A stretch of DNA of 64,000 nucleotides from an uncultured Sphingomonadaceae bacterium (GTDB lineage: Bacteria > Pseudomonadota > Alphaproteobacteria > Sphingomonadales > Sphingomonadaceae), in NCBI GenBank assembly GCA_947497455.1, contig CANMGU010000002.1:1582506-1646505 (forward strand). The letters run 5' to 3'. A program made the translations under genes and the position numbers. How positions within the stretch are numbered: the stretch's first letter is position 1; the number at the start of each line of letters is the position of its first letter. The notes under the pieces were generated by a model. That model did not search any database, was not told the origin of the DNA, and was given only the letters and a program-made list of their open reading frames with translations. Shown in pieces: positions 9,316-18,943 of this stretch.

Positions 9316-10038
9316 TTATTCGCCGACATTGGCGACATTATATTTCAGCGCCTCTTCCTTGGTTAGGCAACGACGGGTGGATTGATCGCCGCCTTCTGTT
9401 TTCACGGCCTTCTGTTTGTACATGATGTCGGTCAGTAATTTTCGGGATACGCCCATACGGATCAGGAAATCATTATCTTCGGTCGCCAACAAAGCGCTTT
9501 CCTGTTCGACTTCCCCTATCAGTTCAACGGTGGAATCCGTACCCATCTCAATGCTGTAATTAATCGCATTGCGATCACCGGTCATGGTGAACATGTGGAC
9601 CATGAAATCCCCATCCGCTTCGATAATTCTTGCTCGTCCGCCCATGAAGACGAAATTGCAGGCGCTGAAACAGGTCCAGCCAGCGGGGATCCGCGTTATC
9701 ATTGCGCCCCCGACTTCGCGGATGATCCGGCCCGCCTCATTGCCCGCCCGGGCATGCCCACCTGGAGAACGCAGCCAGATTTCGGTGATGTCCGGATTGT
9801 CGGATAGCGCCTTTTTTAGTCGCGCCGGCAATTCCATATCCACGACGCCTTCAGCGAGCAGAACTTTGGTGCCGTTCTTTTCCACCGGCTTAAGAATCAT
9901 CTTTTTGTTGCTGGTCCAGTTGGGTTCCGCCGGGCAAGTGGGGTTTTCTGGATCCATGGCAGGTTGAGCGGCAGGCGTATTTCCTTGAACGGCCAACATT
10001 GCCGTTAATCCTGCTGCTAACTTCACATATCTCTTCAT
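9316..10038 (-). CDS. periplasmic ClpP/crotonase-fold protein (COG3904-like)
   Basis: 240 residues from ATG 10038, chosen because a signal peptide (KRYVKLAAGLTAMLA...) follows; an upstream in-frame ATG at 10113 would bury it. The core reads LRSPGGHARAG, then CFSACNFVFMGGRARI and GDFMVHMF. This is the wording of the ClpP-like superfamily: SPGG oxyanion loop, a Ser in the SACN helix position of the nucleophile and a following His. Three or more Cys residues are consistent with disulfides in the periplasm. Whether it is a protease is unknown; related proteins are annotated only as predicted periplasmic proteins. Confidence 0.7.
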   Translation of the reverse strand: MKRYVKLAAGLTAMLAVQGNTPAAQPAMDPENPTCPAEPNWTSNKKMILKPVEKNGTKVLLAEGVVDMELPARLKKALSDNPDITEIWLRSPGGHARAGNEAGRIIREVGGAMITRIPAGWTCFSACNFVFMGGRARIIEADGDFMVHMFTMTGDRNAINYSIEMGTDSTVELIGEVEQESALLATEDNDFLIRMGVSRKLLTDIMYKQKAVKTEGGDQSTRRCLTKEEALKYNVANVGE

Positions 10039-10234
10039 GACTATTTTTCCTGCCCCGACAGCAACATAGCATAGTCTAAGATAGGTTTTGTCACAAGAAG
10101 TGCGATATTTCACAGACAGTAGAAAAAAGGCAGCGTAAATAGCATCTTAAGAGACGCCGTATGTCCATGAGTTGCCAAGTGCAGCTTGCGATATTGTCGG
10201 ATTGGAGCTAGCAATTTTGAAGGGAGGCAATCAG

Positions 10235-11272
10235 ATGACAAGACACGTGTATAATAGGGTTCATGTGCTCGTCGCGGCATCCCTGTTGGCCAGCGCTGGC
10301 TCTCCGGCGCATGCGCAAGATCAAGAGGTGGCAGAAGCGGATCGCGCCTATGTCGCGCCGGTGATGACGGAACCTGATCTGCCTGCCTTACCGGCAACAC
10401 CCGTTCTCAGCCAGGATGGCTATCCCGATTGCCGCGAGGATTTTCAGAAAATTGCAGCTCCCTTTGACAAGGCGGAAGATACCAATCGTTGCACAGTGTT
10501 GCTTGATCAATATTATGCCGAAGTGCTGACCCCGTTCCGGCAACGAATGATCGACCATCAGAATGAGATTTCAGCAATTTATACGTCTAAAGTTGCCGGG
10601 AAAATGGATTATTCGGCAAAGAGTCGCGACGACTTTTATACGGCCATGATGGCGGAGCACGCCTCATCCGATCCCGATGGTGCGCATTTGGAAACCTATC
10701 GCACCTTGGAAACACGATATCAGGAAGACCGTGCCTATTTGCAGGACCGCTTCTGCTTCAACACGGGTTGCGGCGGTTATCCGGTACCGGAATATGCTGT
10801 TATCGAAGAAAAACCCGAAAAAGGCGATAAGGTCAAAACAGCCAAAAAGTCCAAAGGTGCCCAAAAATGTAAGAAGTCGCGAAAGCGTGGCGGCTTGCTG
10901 GGTGGAATCCTCGGTGGCGTAGCTGGAAATGCGGCAGGTCTAGGTAAAGTCGGAACGCTTATCTCGAGCGGAGTTGGCGCTGTTCTGGTTGGTGAAATTG
11001 CCTGTCAACTGACTGAAGAGGAACAGAAAGAAGCCGCCGAAGCGACAGTCGCGGTGACCAAAGAGGAAGAAGTGGGCGCTACCGCTACCTGGAAAAGCCC
11101 CACACGGGCCGGTGTTTCAGGATCGTCAACGGTCACAGCGCTCAACACGCAGCCCAATGGCCGTAAGTGTCTGAGCATAACCGATGTTGCGATTATCGAC
11201 GGCCAGGAAACCCGCGTATCGAAGCAAATGTGCCGCGGGCAGGGCGAAGAAGGCTATACGATCCTCGCCTAG
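10235..11272 (+). CDS. exported glycine-zipper protein
   Basis: 345 residues from ATG 10235 with GGGAGG upstream. A signal peptide ends near SPAHA|QDQ. The first half is acidic/coiled with paired Cys (CREDF, RCTVL, CFNTGCGGYP). A lysine-rich stretch precedes a glycine zipper (GGLLGGILGGVAGNAAG), the motif of 17-kDa antigen/SlyB-type outer-membrane-associated proteins. A small C-terminal domain with two Cys follows. Probably an envelope protein; the function is not recognisable. Confidence 0.65.
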   Translation: MTRHVYNRVHVLVAASLLASAGSPAHAQDQEVAEADRAYVAPVMTEPDLPALPATPVLSQDGYPDCREDFQKIAAPFDKAEDTNRCTVLLDQYYAEVLTPFRQRMIDHQNEISAIYTSKVAGKMDYSAKSRDDFYTAMMAEHASSDPDGAHLETYRTLETRYQEDRAYLQDRFCFNTGCGGYPVPEYAVIEEKPEKGDKVKTAKKSKGAQKCKKSRKRGGLLGGILGGVAGNAAGLGKVGTLISSGVGAVLVGEIACQLTEEEQKEAAEATVAVTKEEEVGATATWKSPTRAGVSGSSTVTALNTQPNGRKCLSITDVAIIDGQETRVSKQMCRGQGEEGYTILA

Positions 11273-11296
11273 AAATATCTGCTTACCCCCTGACGG

Positions 11297-12883
11297 TCAG
11301 GCCAGATCGGCTTTGATGAAATCGGCCGCGCGCTCACCAATCATGATACTGGGTGCATTGGTATTGCCGCTTATGATCTCGGGCATGATAGATGCGTCAG
11401 CAATGTAAAGCCCATCCAAGCCTTTGAACTTCAAACGGCTGTCGACCACGGCATCATCATCATTGCCCATGCGGCACGTGCCAACCGGATGATAAACGGT
11501 ATCCGCACGCTCCCGGATCAGCGCGTCCAGCGCATCGTCATTACTCATATCGATGGGGTGACGATTGGTTGGTTTGAAGTCGGTCAGCGGCGGCGCTTCC
11601 ATTATCCGCTGCATATGCCTGACGCCAGTCCGCAAGGTCGCAATATCGCGATCGTCATCAAGGAAATTGGGATCGATGGCTGGTGGTGCGGTTGGATCGG
11701 AATTGTTGAGACGCACTGTACCCTTGCTGTGCGGACGTAGGACGCAGGCGTGGCAACTAAACCCATGGCCTTTGACTTTCTCGCGGCCGTGATCCTCGAG
11801 CATAGCGGGCACGAAATGATACTGAATATCGGGAGCCGGAAGGTCAGGGCTCGAGCGCCAGAAACCGCCTGCTTCGGCATAGGGGGTGGTCATGATGCCG
11901 GTCCGTTTCATCCTGTGCTCGATGATCGCCTTGCCCATGCGCACCGTGCCGTGCAGGGAGTCACCGATCAATTCCTTGGACTCGGTCTTATAGCCGGAGA
12001 CAAAGTCAATATGATCTTTCAGGTTTGCGCCAACGTCCGCTTTGTCAGCGGCAACCTCTATGCCTTTTTCTTTGAGATGGGCGGCAGGACCGATGCCAGA
12101 CAGCTGCAAGATATGCGGCGATCCGAATGCGCCTGCGGACAGCACTACGGCTCCTTTGGCCATCAGGACCTCCTGCTTGCGGCCCCGTTTGATCTGCACG
12201 CCGGTTACGCGGCCATTTTCGACGATCAGCTTTTCAACCAGCGATTTGGTCTTGATATCGAGATTTTGTTGCTGACGAACGGGTTCGACATAGGCGCGTG
12301 CGGCCGTCCAGCGCTCGCCGCCTTTTTGAGTCACCTGATAGATGCCCATGCCTTCTTGCTCGGCACCGTTAAAATCGTCCAGTACCGGAATCTGCAGATT
12401 GCGTGCAGCTTCGACAAAGGCGACGCTACCAGGGTTCAGCCATTTCTGGTCTGAAACTGAGAGCGGGCCCTCGCCGCCATGATAGTCATCGCCACCGCGC
12501 TCATTGCTCTCGGACCTCTTGAAGTAAGGCAGGACATCGTCATAGCTCCAGCCATCACAGCCGAGAGCGGCCCAATTGTCATAATCCCATTTATTGCCGC
12601 GAATATAGACCATCGCGTTTATCGCACTCGAGCCGCCGAGACCGCGTCCGCGTGGTTGATAGCCAATACGGCCATTCAATCCCTTTTGCGGCACGGTATC
12701 AAATTGCCAGTTCGCGTTTTTGAGCAGGAAGGGCATCATTCCCGGCGTCTTGACGAGGAAATTGTTATTATTGCCACCGGCTTCGATCAAGCAGACTGAC
12801 CGCTTACCATCTTCGCTCAGCCGTCCCGCAGCTGCGCTGCCCGCTGATCCCCCGCCGATGACGATGATCTCATATTCTGCCAT
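11297..12883 (-). CDS. GMC-family FAD oxidoreductase (choline/alcohol dehydrogenase type)
   Basis: 528 residues. N-terminal FAD-binding motif IIVIGGGSAGSAAAGRLSE, the GMC signature around GRGLGGSSAINAMVYIRG, and the C-terminal catalytic segment YHPVGTCRMG with the active-site His. These enzymes oxidise alcohols (choline, long-chain or polyethylene glycol-type alcohols) with FAD. Substrate is not resolvable. It lies 22 bases after the fatty acid hydroxylase/sterol desaturase gene on the same strand, so the pair may hydroxylate and then oxidise a lipid or terpenoid; that link is inference. Confidence 0.9.
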   Translation of the reverse strand: MAEYEIIVIGGGSAGSAAAGRLSEDGKRSVCLIEAGGNNNNFLVKTPGMMPFLLKNANWQFDTVPQKGLNGRIGYQPRGRGLGGSSAINAMVYIRGNKWDYDNWAALGCDGWSYDDVLPYFKRSESNERGGDDYHGGEGPLSVSDQKWLNPGSVAFVEAARNLQIPVLDDFNGAEQEGMGIYQVTQKGGERWTAARAYVEPVRQQQNLDIKTKSLVEKLIVENGRVTGVQIKRGRKQEVLMAKGAVVLSAGAFGSPHILQLSGIGPAAHLKEKGIEVAADKADVGANLKDHIDFVSGYKTESKELIGDSLHGTVRMGKAIIEHRMKRTGIMTTPYAEAGGFWRSSPDLPAPDIQYHFVPAMLEDHGREKVKGHGFSCHACVLRPHSKGTVRLNNSDPTAPPAIDPNFLDDDRDIATLRTGVRHMQRIMEAPPLTDFKPTNRHPIDMSNDDALDALIRERADTVYHPVGTCRMGNDDDAVVDSRLKFKGLDGLYIADASIMPEIISGNTNAPSIMIGERAADFIKADLA

Positions 12884-12905
12884 GTTGTTCTCTCCAATTT
12901 AACTG

Positions 12906-13847
12906 TCACGCTGAACTTGTTTCAGCATCTCCCTGTTCTGTTGCAGGGTGACTTGTTCGTTGTTCGTTTTGCGCGGCCAACCACCGTGCTCTGATCGTTT
13001 CGCTACTGTCGCGACTGCCATCATGGCTCCAGCCTGGCGGCTTGATCAGATAGAATAGTTTATAGCGCCACGGTGCCGACCACAGATCCTTAGCCATGCC
13101 GACCCATTCATGAAATACGGCCCATATGACATTATAACTTTTGAGGTTTTTGATGATGCCATATTGGATTTTCTCATCGTTGCGCTCTTCCTCAAACGTA
13201 CCGAACATCTTGTCCCAGATGATGAAAATCCCGGCATAATTCTTGTCGAGATAGCGCGGATTGGTCGCATGATGGACCCGGTGATGCGATGGGGTATTCA
13301 TCACAGCCTCAAACCAGCGTGGCATCCGGTCAATCGCTTCGGTATGGATCCAATATTGATAGAGCAGATTAACTCCGCCCACAAAGGCGATCATCGCCGG
13401 GTGAAAGCCGATCAGGAACATCGGCAGTGAAAATATCCAGGTGAGCGCAAAGGTGCTGGTCCATGGCTGACGCAATGCGGTCGAGAGATTATAATGCTCG
13501 CTGCTGTGATGATTGACATGCGCTGCCCAGACCCAGCGGATGCGATGCGCGCCGCGGTGGAAGACATAATAGAAAAAATCATCGACAAATATGGCGAGGA
13601 TCCAGGCCCACCAGGCGAACGGAACGTCGAACAACCGAAATTGATAAACCCAATATATTGCCGCCACGGCCAGCCCGCCAGTCAATAGGCCAGCGACCAC
13701 ACTGCCTGTTCCCAATGTCAGTGACGTCGCCATATCTTTAACATCATATCTGATGTCATCGCGATAGCGGCTCATGAAAAACTCGATCGCCACCGTTACG
13801 ACAAAAAACGGAATCGCATACAGGGTTGGATCGGGAAGACTTTCCAT
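12906..13847 (-). CDS. sterol desaturase/fatty acid hydroxylase family membrane protein
   Basis: 313 residues, several membrane helices in the first 150 residues. The di-iron histidine boxes are present: HRGAHRIRWVWAAHVNHHS, then HTEAIDRMP and HHRVHHATNP. Members hydroxylate or desaturate lipids and carotenoids. It begins 41 bases downstream of the DUF442 gene and ends 22 bases before the GMC gene. The C-terminal tail is polar and low complexity. A second, different member of the family is encoded at 43675-44532. Confidence 0.88.
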   Translation of the reverse strand: MESLPDPTLYAIPFFVVTVAIEFFMSRYRDDIRYDVKDMATSLTLGTGSVVAGLLTGGLAVAAIYWVYQFRLFDVPFAWWAWILAIFVDDFFYYVFHRGAHRIRWVWAAHVNHHSSEHYNLSTALRQPWTSTFALTWIFSLPMFLIGFHPAMIAFVGGVNLLYQYWIHTEAIDRMPRWFEAVMNTPSHHRVHHATNPRYLDKNYAGIFIIWDKMFGTFEEERNDEKIQYGIIKNLKSYNVIWAVFHEWVGMAKDLWSAPWRYKLFYLIKPPGWSHDGSRDSSETIRARWLAAQNEQRTSHPATEQGDAETSSA

Positions 13848-13888
13848 GGCTTCCTATTTACAGTGCTGTCAGCAACTGTCCAGCGGGA

Positions 13889-14440
13889 TTAGTCTGTCCC
13901 ACCCGCCAAAGCATCAACCATCGCGCGGACCGGGGTAATATCATAGCCAGCATTGCCAGCTAGTCGCGCAATCTCGTCCGGCGAGACTCCCTGTTTGGCT
14001 TGGGCCAGGGACCACAACAATGTCGAACGTGTACCGGATCGGCAATAGGCGAGTGTCTTGCCTTCGGCTCCATCAAGAGCTGCGATCATCGCATCGACTT
14101 GCGGCGCGGAAAAGCCGCTATGGGTGATCGGGATTGCGATATAGGCGATTCCAGCAGCCTTCGCCGCGGCTTCAATTTCTGCGCTCTGGGGTGCAGTGGG
14201 TTCTTCGCCATCAGGGCGGTTGTTGACGATCAGACTTACGCCTTCGGCCTTTGCAGCAGCTATATCATCCAGGCTGATTTGCGGAGAGACACTGACTTTA
14301 TCGTTTATTTTCCGAAACATGCTTTCAACCTTTTCTACTGGAACAGAGGATTTTTCTTCTGCGGAGCTGGTCGAAATTACCAGCAGCGCGCCACCGAGTA
14401 GCAGACCGCAGGCTGCCAATGATGCGACGACCATTCTCAT
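13889..14440 (-). CDS. exported DUF442 / TIGR01244-type phosphatase-like protein
   Basis: 183 residues. A signal peptide or anchor (MVVASLAACGLLLGGALLVI) precedes a single domain that matches the Blh-type DUF442 family: KINDKVSVSPQISLDDI, the NNRPDGEEP motif, ITHSGFS, and the P-loop CRSGTRS (Cys-x5-Arg of tyrosine phosphatases). Family members are linked to sulfide/thiol metabolism or phosphatase activity and are usually cytoplasmic, so the signal sequence is unusual. The start codon overlaps the recQ stop in an ATGA junction, indicating translational coupling. Assignment of the fold is good; activity unproven. Confidence 0.8.
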   Translation of the reverse strand: MRMVVASLAACGLLLGGALLVISTSSAEEKSSVPVEKVESMFRKINDKVSVSPQISLDDIAAAKAEGVSLIVNNRPDGEEPTAPQSAEIEAAAKAAGIAYIAIPITHSGFSAPQVDAMIAALDGAEGKTLAYCRSGTRSTLLWSLAQAKQGVSPDEIARLAGNAGYDITPVRAMVDALAGGTD

Positions 14441-16224
14441 ACGCTTTCCTCCTGCGCTTCAGATACTTCTCTTATCACATTCAGAAAGTCTTCCCCATAT
14501 TTTTCCAGCTTCGCCGCGCCGATGCCAGGCAGTTCGCCCAGCGCCGATAAGCTGAGCGGTTTGAAGCCGGTCATATCGCGCAGCACACTGTCATGAAAAA
14601 TCACATAGGGGGGGACGCCTTGATCCTTGGCCAATTCCATCCGCTTGGACCGGAGGGCATCGAACAACGGATCACCGACGGGGTTGGGCGAAGAACCGCC
14701 GCGCCGTTTCTTGCGTTCGCGCTTGGGCGGCTCGACAATGGCAACCTCGGTTTCGCCTTTCAATATTGCTCGAGCCTCCGGTCCGAACATCAAGCCGCCA
14801 TGCTCGGTGTTGCGTAATGCGTCGCGCAGCAGCAGCGACCTCGAGACTGGTTTGATGAGCGGCGCTTCTTCTGTATCGACAATGTCAAAAACCGAGAGTT
14901 GATCATGGCCACGCGACAGAACCTTGTCTTCCTGTTTGCCGGTCAGCACGGCTTCCAGATGGCCGACGCCGAAACTCTGGCCGGTGCGATAGACGGCGGA
15001 GAGAAATTTGCGGGCCAGTTCGGTGACATTGCGGGTGATCGGAACGTTCAGGCAATTGTCGCAATTGCCGCAACTTTGCGGAGGTTCTTCACCAAAATGC
15101 TTGAGCAATATGGCGCGGCGACATCCCGCTGCTTCAACCAGTCCGCCGAGCGCCGCTAGCCGAGTGCGTTCGCTGTTCAACCGGGCCTCGTCAACTTCGG
15201 CCAGTCTCTGGCGCGCGCGCGCGAAATCTTCGGCACCCCAGAACATATGGGCTTCGGCGGGATCGCCGTCACGGCCAGCACGCCCGGTTTCCTGATAATA
15301 GGCCTCGATCGATTTGGGCAGTCCCGCATGGGCAACAAAGCGGACATCCGGCTTGTCGATACCCATGCCAAAGGCAATGGTCGCAACCATCACCATATCT
15401 TCGGAAGCGACGAAATCGGCCTGATTGCGCTGGCGGACTTCGGGCGGCAACCCCGCGTGATAAGCACGGGCGCTGCGACCGGTTCTTGCGATCTGGTCGG
15501 CCATTTTCTCGGTGGCATTGCGGGTCTGGGCATAGATGATGCCAGGGCCAGCTACCCGTTCAACCAGATCAGCAACCTGCCGGGTCAGGCCCTTGCGCGG
15601 TGAAATGCTGTAGCGGATATTGGGCCGGTCAAAGCCTGCGATGATTAAGCCATCCTGCTCAATCCCCAGCTGGACCAATATGTCATCGCGGGTATGCTTG
15701 TCGGCAGTGGCGGTCAGCGCGAGGCGCGGCACATCGGCGAAATGATCCAGCAGCGGCCGCAGCAAACGGTAATCAGGCCGGAAATCATGTCCCCATTCTG
15801 ACACGCAATGCGCTTCATCAATCGCGAAGAGAGAGATTTTGGTCTGTTCGAGCAGATTTCGGAAATGCTCGCCCGATGCCCGTTCCGGCGCAGCATAGAG
15901 CAAGTCTAGTTCGCCCGCCTTCAGCCGCAATATGGTCTCCGCGCGATTATCATCAGCAGAGGTGAGCGTCGCAGCGCGGATGCCAACCGCTTCGGCGCTG
16001 CGCAATTGATCATGCATCAAAGCGATGAGCGGCGAGATGACGACGACCGTACCCTCATTGGCAATGGCGGGCAGCTGATAGCATAGTGATTTGCCGGCAC
16101 CCGTTGGCATGACAGCGAGCGTGTTCTGTCGCTCCATGACCCGCGCTAGAACCTGATCCTGTACCCCGCGAAACGCGGTGAATCCAAAGGTCGATTTCAG
16201 GAGTGGAAGCAGATTCTCGATCAT
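14437..16224 (-). CDS. recQ: ATP-dependent DNA helicase RecQ
   Basis: 595 residues, the normal length. Walker A TGAGKS lies at residues 41-46 (MPTGAGKSLCYQLPA), DEAHC Walker B near residue 135, then SEWGHDFRPDYR, the aromatic-rich loop, and QETGRAGRDG motif VI. The zinc-binding RQC segment has CRRAILLKHFGE...CGNCDNC, and a C-terminal HRDC domain follows (LRSKRMELAKDQGVPPYVIFHD). It unwinds DNA in recombination repair. It is 89 bases downstream of the MFS gene and overlaps the DUF442 gene by four bases. Confidence 0.96.
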   Translation of the reverse strand: MIENLLPLLKSTFGFTAFRGVQDQVLARVMERQNTLAVMPTGAGKSLCYQLPAIANEGTVVVISPLIALMHDQLRSAEAVGIRAATLTSADDNRAETILRLKAGELDLLYAAPERASGEHFRNLLEQTKISLFAIDEAHCVSEWGHDFRPDYRLLRPLLDHFADVPRLALTATADKHTRDDILVQLGIEQDGLIIAGFDRPNIRYSISPRKGLTRQVADLVERVAGPGIIYAQTRNATEKMADQIARTGRSARAYHAGLPPEVRQRNQADFVASEDMVMVATIAFGMGIDKPDVRFVAHAGLPKSIEAYYQETGRAGRDGDPAEAHMFWGAEDFARARQRLAEVDEARLNSERTRLAALGGLVEAAGCRRAILLKHFGEEPPQSCGNCDNCLNVPITRNVTELARKFLSAVYRTGQSFGVGHLEAVLTGKQEDKVLSRGHDQLSVFDIVDTEEAPLIKPVSRSLLLRDALRNTEHGGLMFGPEARAILKGETEVAIVEPPKRERKKRRGGSSPNPVGDPLFDALRSKRMELAKDQGVPPYVIFHDSVLRDMTGFKPLSLSALGELPGIGAAKLEKYGEDFLNVIREVSEAQEESV

Positions 16225-16313
16225 CGGGCTTTCCTACCCAGCGGATTGGTGAAGCGAAACCGTTAAAGTGGATTTGACCGATTTTGTTTGCGCGGTTGCA
16301 GCTGCTGCGAGGA

Positions 16314-17615
16314 TCAGTCGGGCATTGAGCGTGTGGCGCGCCAGAAATGGAAGCCGGCCCAGATGTTGAAAAGTGCCAATATGGCGAGGGCACGCTGCAA
16401 AGCCGAAGCCTCGCCCAGGTCACTGGCAAACATGTCTGAGAGTATGCCGACAAATACCGGGCCGACGCCTAGTCCGATAATGCCAGCGACGAGCAGATAG
16501 ATAGCCACGGCCATGGCGCGGGTTTGGTCGCTCGCAAGTTTCTGTAACGCGGCGAAATTGGGGCCATAATAAAAGGTTGCCGCAAAGGTGGGGATGGCCA
16601 GTAATGTTACCGCGATATTGGCGCTTGGCCCATAGATTGCCCAGATCATCCCCGGAGCAGAAACCACCATGACCAAGGCGGCGACAAGAAGCGGTAATGC
16701 CGGTCGCAGCTTGCCGAAATAGTCGCCGGCCCGGCCGCCCAGCCACGCGCCGAACCCGCCCGACAAACCGACCATGACGCCGAGTTTCCAACCCAATTCT
16801 CCATAACCAATTTCATGCACTCGAACGAACAGGCCGCCATAGAAACTCGCCAAGCCGTAAGACACAAACTGGACCAAAGCACCGGCTGCGACGAGATGCC
16901 AATAAGCGGGTTTGGAAGACAATTCTTTCAGCGCTTCGCTTAATCTGGTTTTGCTTGGATCAGGCTTGAAAGCCGCTGCCAAAGACACGTTGCCGCGCGG
17001 ATCAGGAACCGTGAACCAGATTACCACGGCAATGATGACTCCCGGCAATCCAGCCATAAAAAATGCCACACGCCAGCTGAAGTTTTCGGCAATCCATCCA
17101 CCACCTGCATATGCGATAAACGCGCCGATCGGCACCGACATACCCAATATCCCCAGCGCACCCGCTCGTCGTTCCGGTGGAAACAGGTCGGCGATCAGCG
17201 AATGAGAAGCTGGCGCAGAGCCTGCTTCACCGATACCGACCCCGACACGGGCGAGGAAAAGTTGGATGAAATTGGTTGAGAGACCGCAGGCCACAGTCAT
17301 GGCAGACCAGATAGCAATGGCAATGGCTATGATCCGGCTGCGGTTCCACTTGTCGGCCAGAGCAGCCACTGGAATGGCCAATGTCGTATAGAAAATTGCA
17401 AAGGAGAGCCCGGTCATCAACCCGATTTGCGTGTCGCTAAGTCCCAGATCGCGCTTTACCGGTTCCGCTAATATCGAAATAATCTGCCGATCAAGAAAGT
17501 TGAGCATCGTGACAATGAACAAAACGCCCAGCACATAGTTAGGATAGCGACTAGACGTCGCCGTGCTGGTTCCTGCGGTGGTTTCAAGTCCTGCCATTGC
17601 GTTTCTGTTTGACAT
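16314..17615 (-). CDS. MFS transporter, spinster-like
   Basis: 433 residues with about twelve membrane helices. N-terminal landmarks are LNFLDRQIISILAEP, the loop 2 motif LADKWNRSR, and a GEAGSAPASHSLI segment typical of the spinster/sphingolipid-type MFS branch found widely in sphingomonads. Substrate is unknown; relatives are placed with lipids, hexuronates or aromatic acids. It begins 27 bases after the stop of the TIR-TM-LprI gene on the same strand, so the two may share a transcript. Confidence 0.88.
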   Translation of the reverse strand: MSNRNAMAGLETTAGTSTATSSRYPNYVLGVLFIVTMLNFLDRQIISILAEPVKRDLGLSDTQIGLMTGLSFAIFYTTLAIPVAALADKWNRSRIIAIAIAIWSAMTVACGLSTNFIQLFLARVGVGIGEAGSAPASHSLIADLFPPERRAGALGILGMSVPIGAFIAYAGGGWIAENFSWRVAFFMAGLPGVIIAVVIWFTVPDPRGNVSLAAAFKPDPSKTRLSEALKELSSKPAYWHLVAAGALVQFVSYGLASFYGGLFVRVHEIGYGELGWKLGVMVGLSGGFGAWLGGRAGDYFGKLRPALPLLVAALVMVVSAPGMIWAIYGPSANIAVTLLAIPTFAATFYYGPNFAALQKLASDQTRAMAVAIYLLVAGIIGLGVGPVFVGILSDMFASDLGEASALQRALAILALFNIWAGFHFWRATRSMPD

Positions 17616-17642
17616 GCAAAGGGACTGGGAGACACCCTTTGT

Positions 17643-18830
17643 TTAATTAGGGCTTTGGTCGAAGCTTTCTATTCGGCTTTCTTCAGCTGACCGCTCACCA
17701 TCACTATTGAAAGCATCGCTAAAATCGCTTCTAAACTCGGGTTTTGGACGATCCCTCGGCACGTCGAGATTGCCTGCAGCAATCGCCCGCAAGATCGCAA
17801 GCCGTTCGCGCACAGAAGTGGCCACACAGGCGGTGCTGGGACACCTATCGCGGGTTTCCGTTCGCCAAGCACGCTGCTGTCTTTGCAGTCTAGGCGCATT
17901 CGGACCTGCTGCTGTCATCGCGCGTTTATAGACGGCCGACAATGTTCGATCGAGTTTAGCCAGTTCCGGCGTGTCGCAGATCAGAAACTCGACCCTTTGC
18001 GAGGCTTTGGAACAGTCAAAGCTGGGTCCGTCCGGAGGTAGGGGTTTCGGCACAACCGGTTTGGTCACTGGTTCAGGGTCAGGTTCAACAGGCGTCTCTT
18101 CGTCCACCGGTTCTTGGGGAAGCTCAATGGGAGTGACCGGCGGAGCGGGTTCTTCTGTCCCCATCATACTCCAAATCAAAACGCCGGCTATGGCTGCAAC
18201 AAAAAGCCCGGCAAGACCCACGATTAGTGCCCAATTGGTCTTTGCTTTCTCAGGCTCCCAATCATCATATTCTTCGTAGTCTTGTTCGGGTTCCGGTTCT
18301 GGTTCGGGTTCCGGCGCCTCTGGCTCGGCCGGTTGTTCGGACACGGGTGGTTCAGGAGGCGCATCTGCCTCATCTTTGCCGCTATGCTCAATCAGGTCAT
18401 CGACCGTCATGGTTTTCTGGACGGTGCCAGCCAGTTGATGGGCTTTGGCTGCGACCCGTTCAATGGTGCTTTCGCGTTGTTCCAGCCAGTCAATCCACTG
18501 AGAGCTGGCAAGGTGATAGGCCAGCTCATCGGGTGCAAGTTCCTCCAATCGGACAGGAATAATCGCCTTTCGGGACGAGTCCGCAAGGATCAGCTCGCGC
18601 TTTACATGTGGGCTTTTGTCGGATTTGCTGCAAAATAGCAGCAATGTCGCGCAGCTTTCGTCAATCGCGCGCTTAATTGCCATGTCAAATGCTTCGCTGG
18701 GCTCTACATCACGCGGAGCCAGCCAGCAGGTAACGCCATATTTGGCGAGCGATTTTTCGAGTTCCAGCGCAATCGGCAATTTGCTGGAATGATGGCTGAT
18801 AAACAGCTGTGTCGCTGGTTCTTGCCCCAT
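17643..18830 (-). CDS. membrane TIR-domain protein with periplasmic LprI-like (DUF1311) domain
   Basis: 395 residues. Residues 7 to about 130 are a TIR domain (ATQLFISHHSSKLPIALELE, then CWLAPRDV). The putative NAD-hydrolase glutamate of bacterial TIR domains is E79 in HVKREL. A Glu/Pro-rich linker (about 155-195) leads to one transmembrane helix at 200-222, then a second Pro/Glu linker and a small Cys-containing domain at 272-352. This last part matches LprI/DUF1311 (FDCSKASQRVEFLIC, RQQRAWRTETRDRC) with Cys at 273, 285, 330 and 335 fit for two disulfides. The predicted topology is TIR in the cytoplasm and LprI in the periplasm. GGGGCAAG precedes the start. Divergent from the cyclase gene by 113 bases and followed closely by an MFS gene. 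The role is unknown; an immune or envelope-stress sensor is an inference. Confidence 0.82.
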   Translation of the reverse strand: MGQEPATQLFISHHSSKLPIALELEKSLAKYGVTCWLAPRDVEPSEAFDMAIKRAIDESCATLLLFCSKSDKSPHVKRELILADSSRKAIIPVRLEELAPDELAYHLASSQWIDWLEQRESTIERVAAKAHQLAGTVQKTMTVDDLIEHSGKDEADAPPEPPVSEQPAEPEAPEPEPEPEPEQDYEEYDDWEPEKAKTNWALIVGLAGLFVAAIAGVLIWSMMGTEEPAPPVTPIELPQEPVDEETPVEPDPEPVTKPVVPKPLPPDGPSFDCSKASQRVEFLICDTPELAKLDRTLSAVYKRAMTAAGPNAPRLQRQQRAWRTETRDRCPSTACVATSVRERLAILRAIAAGNLDVPRDRPKPEFRSDFSDAFNSDGERSAEESRIESFDQSPN

Positions 18831-18943
18831 ATCTTGCCCCGTTTCCCTGCGATGCGATCCCAGTCACAACTTACTCACTATAGCCAAGTTAGTGACTAAA
18901 TCCATAATTTGCGGCAAATGTAAAACTTATCTAGGGAAGTGGG

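Noticed and set aside
11750..12454. 234-residue plus-strand open frame within the GMC gene
   Set aside because: Shadow of a well-supported oxidoreductase on the other strand.
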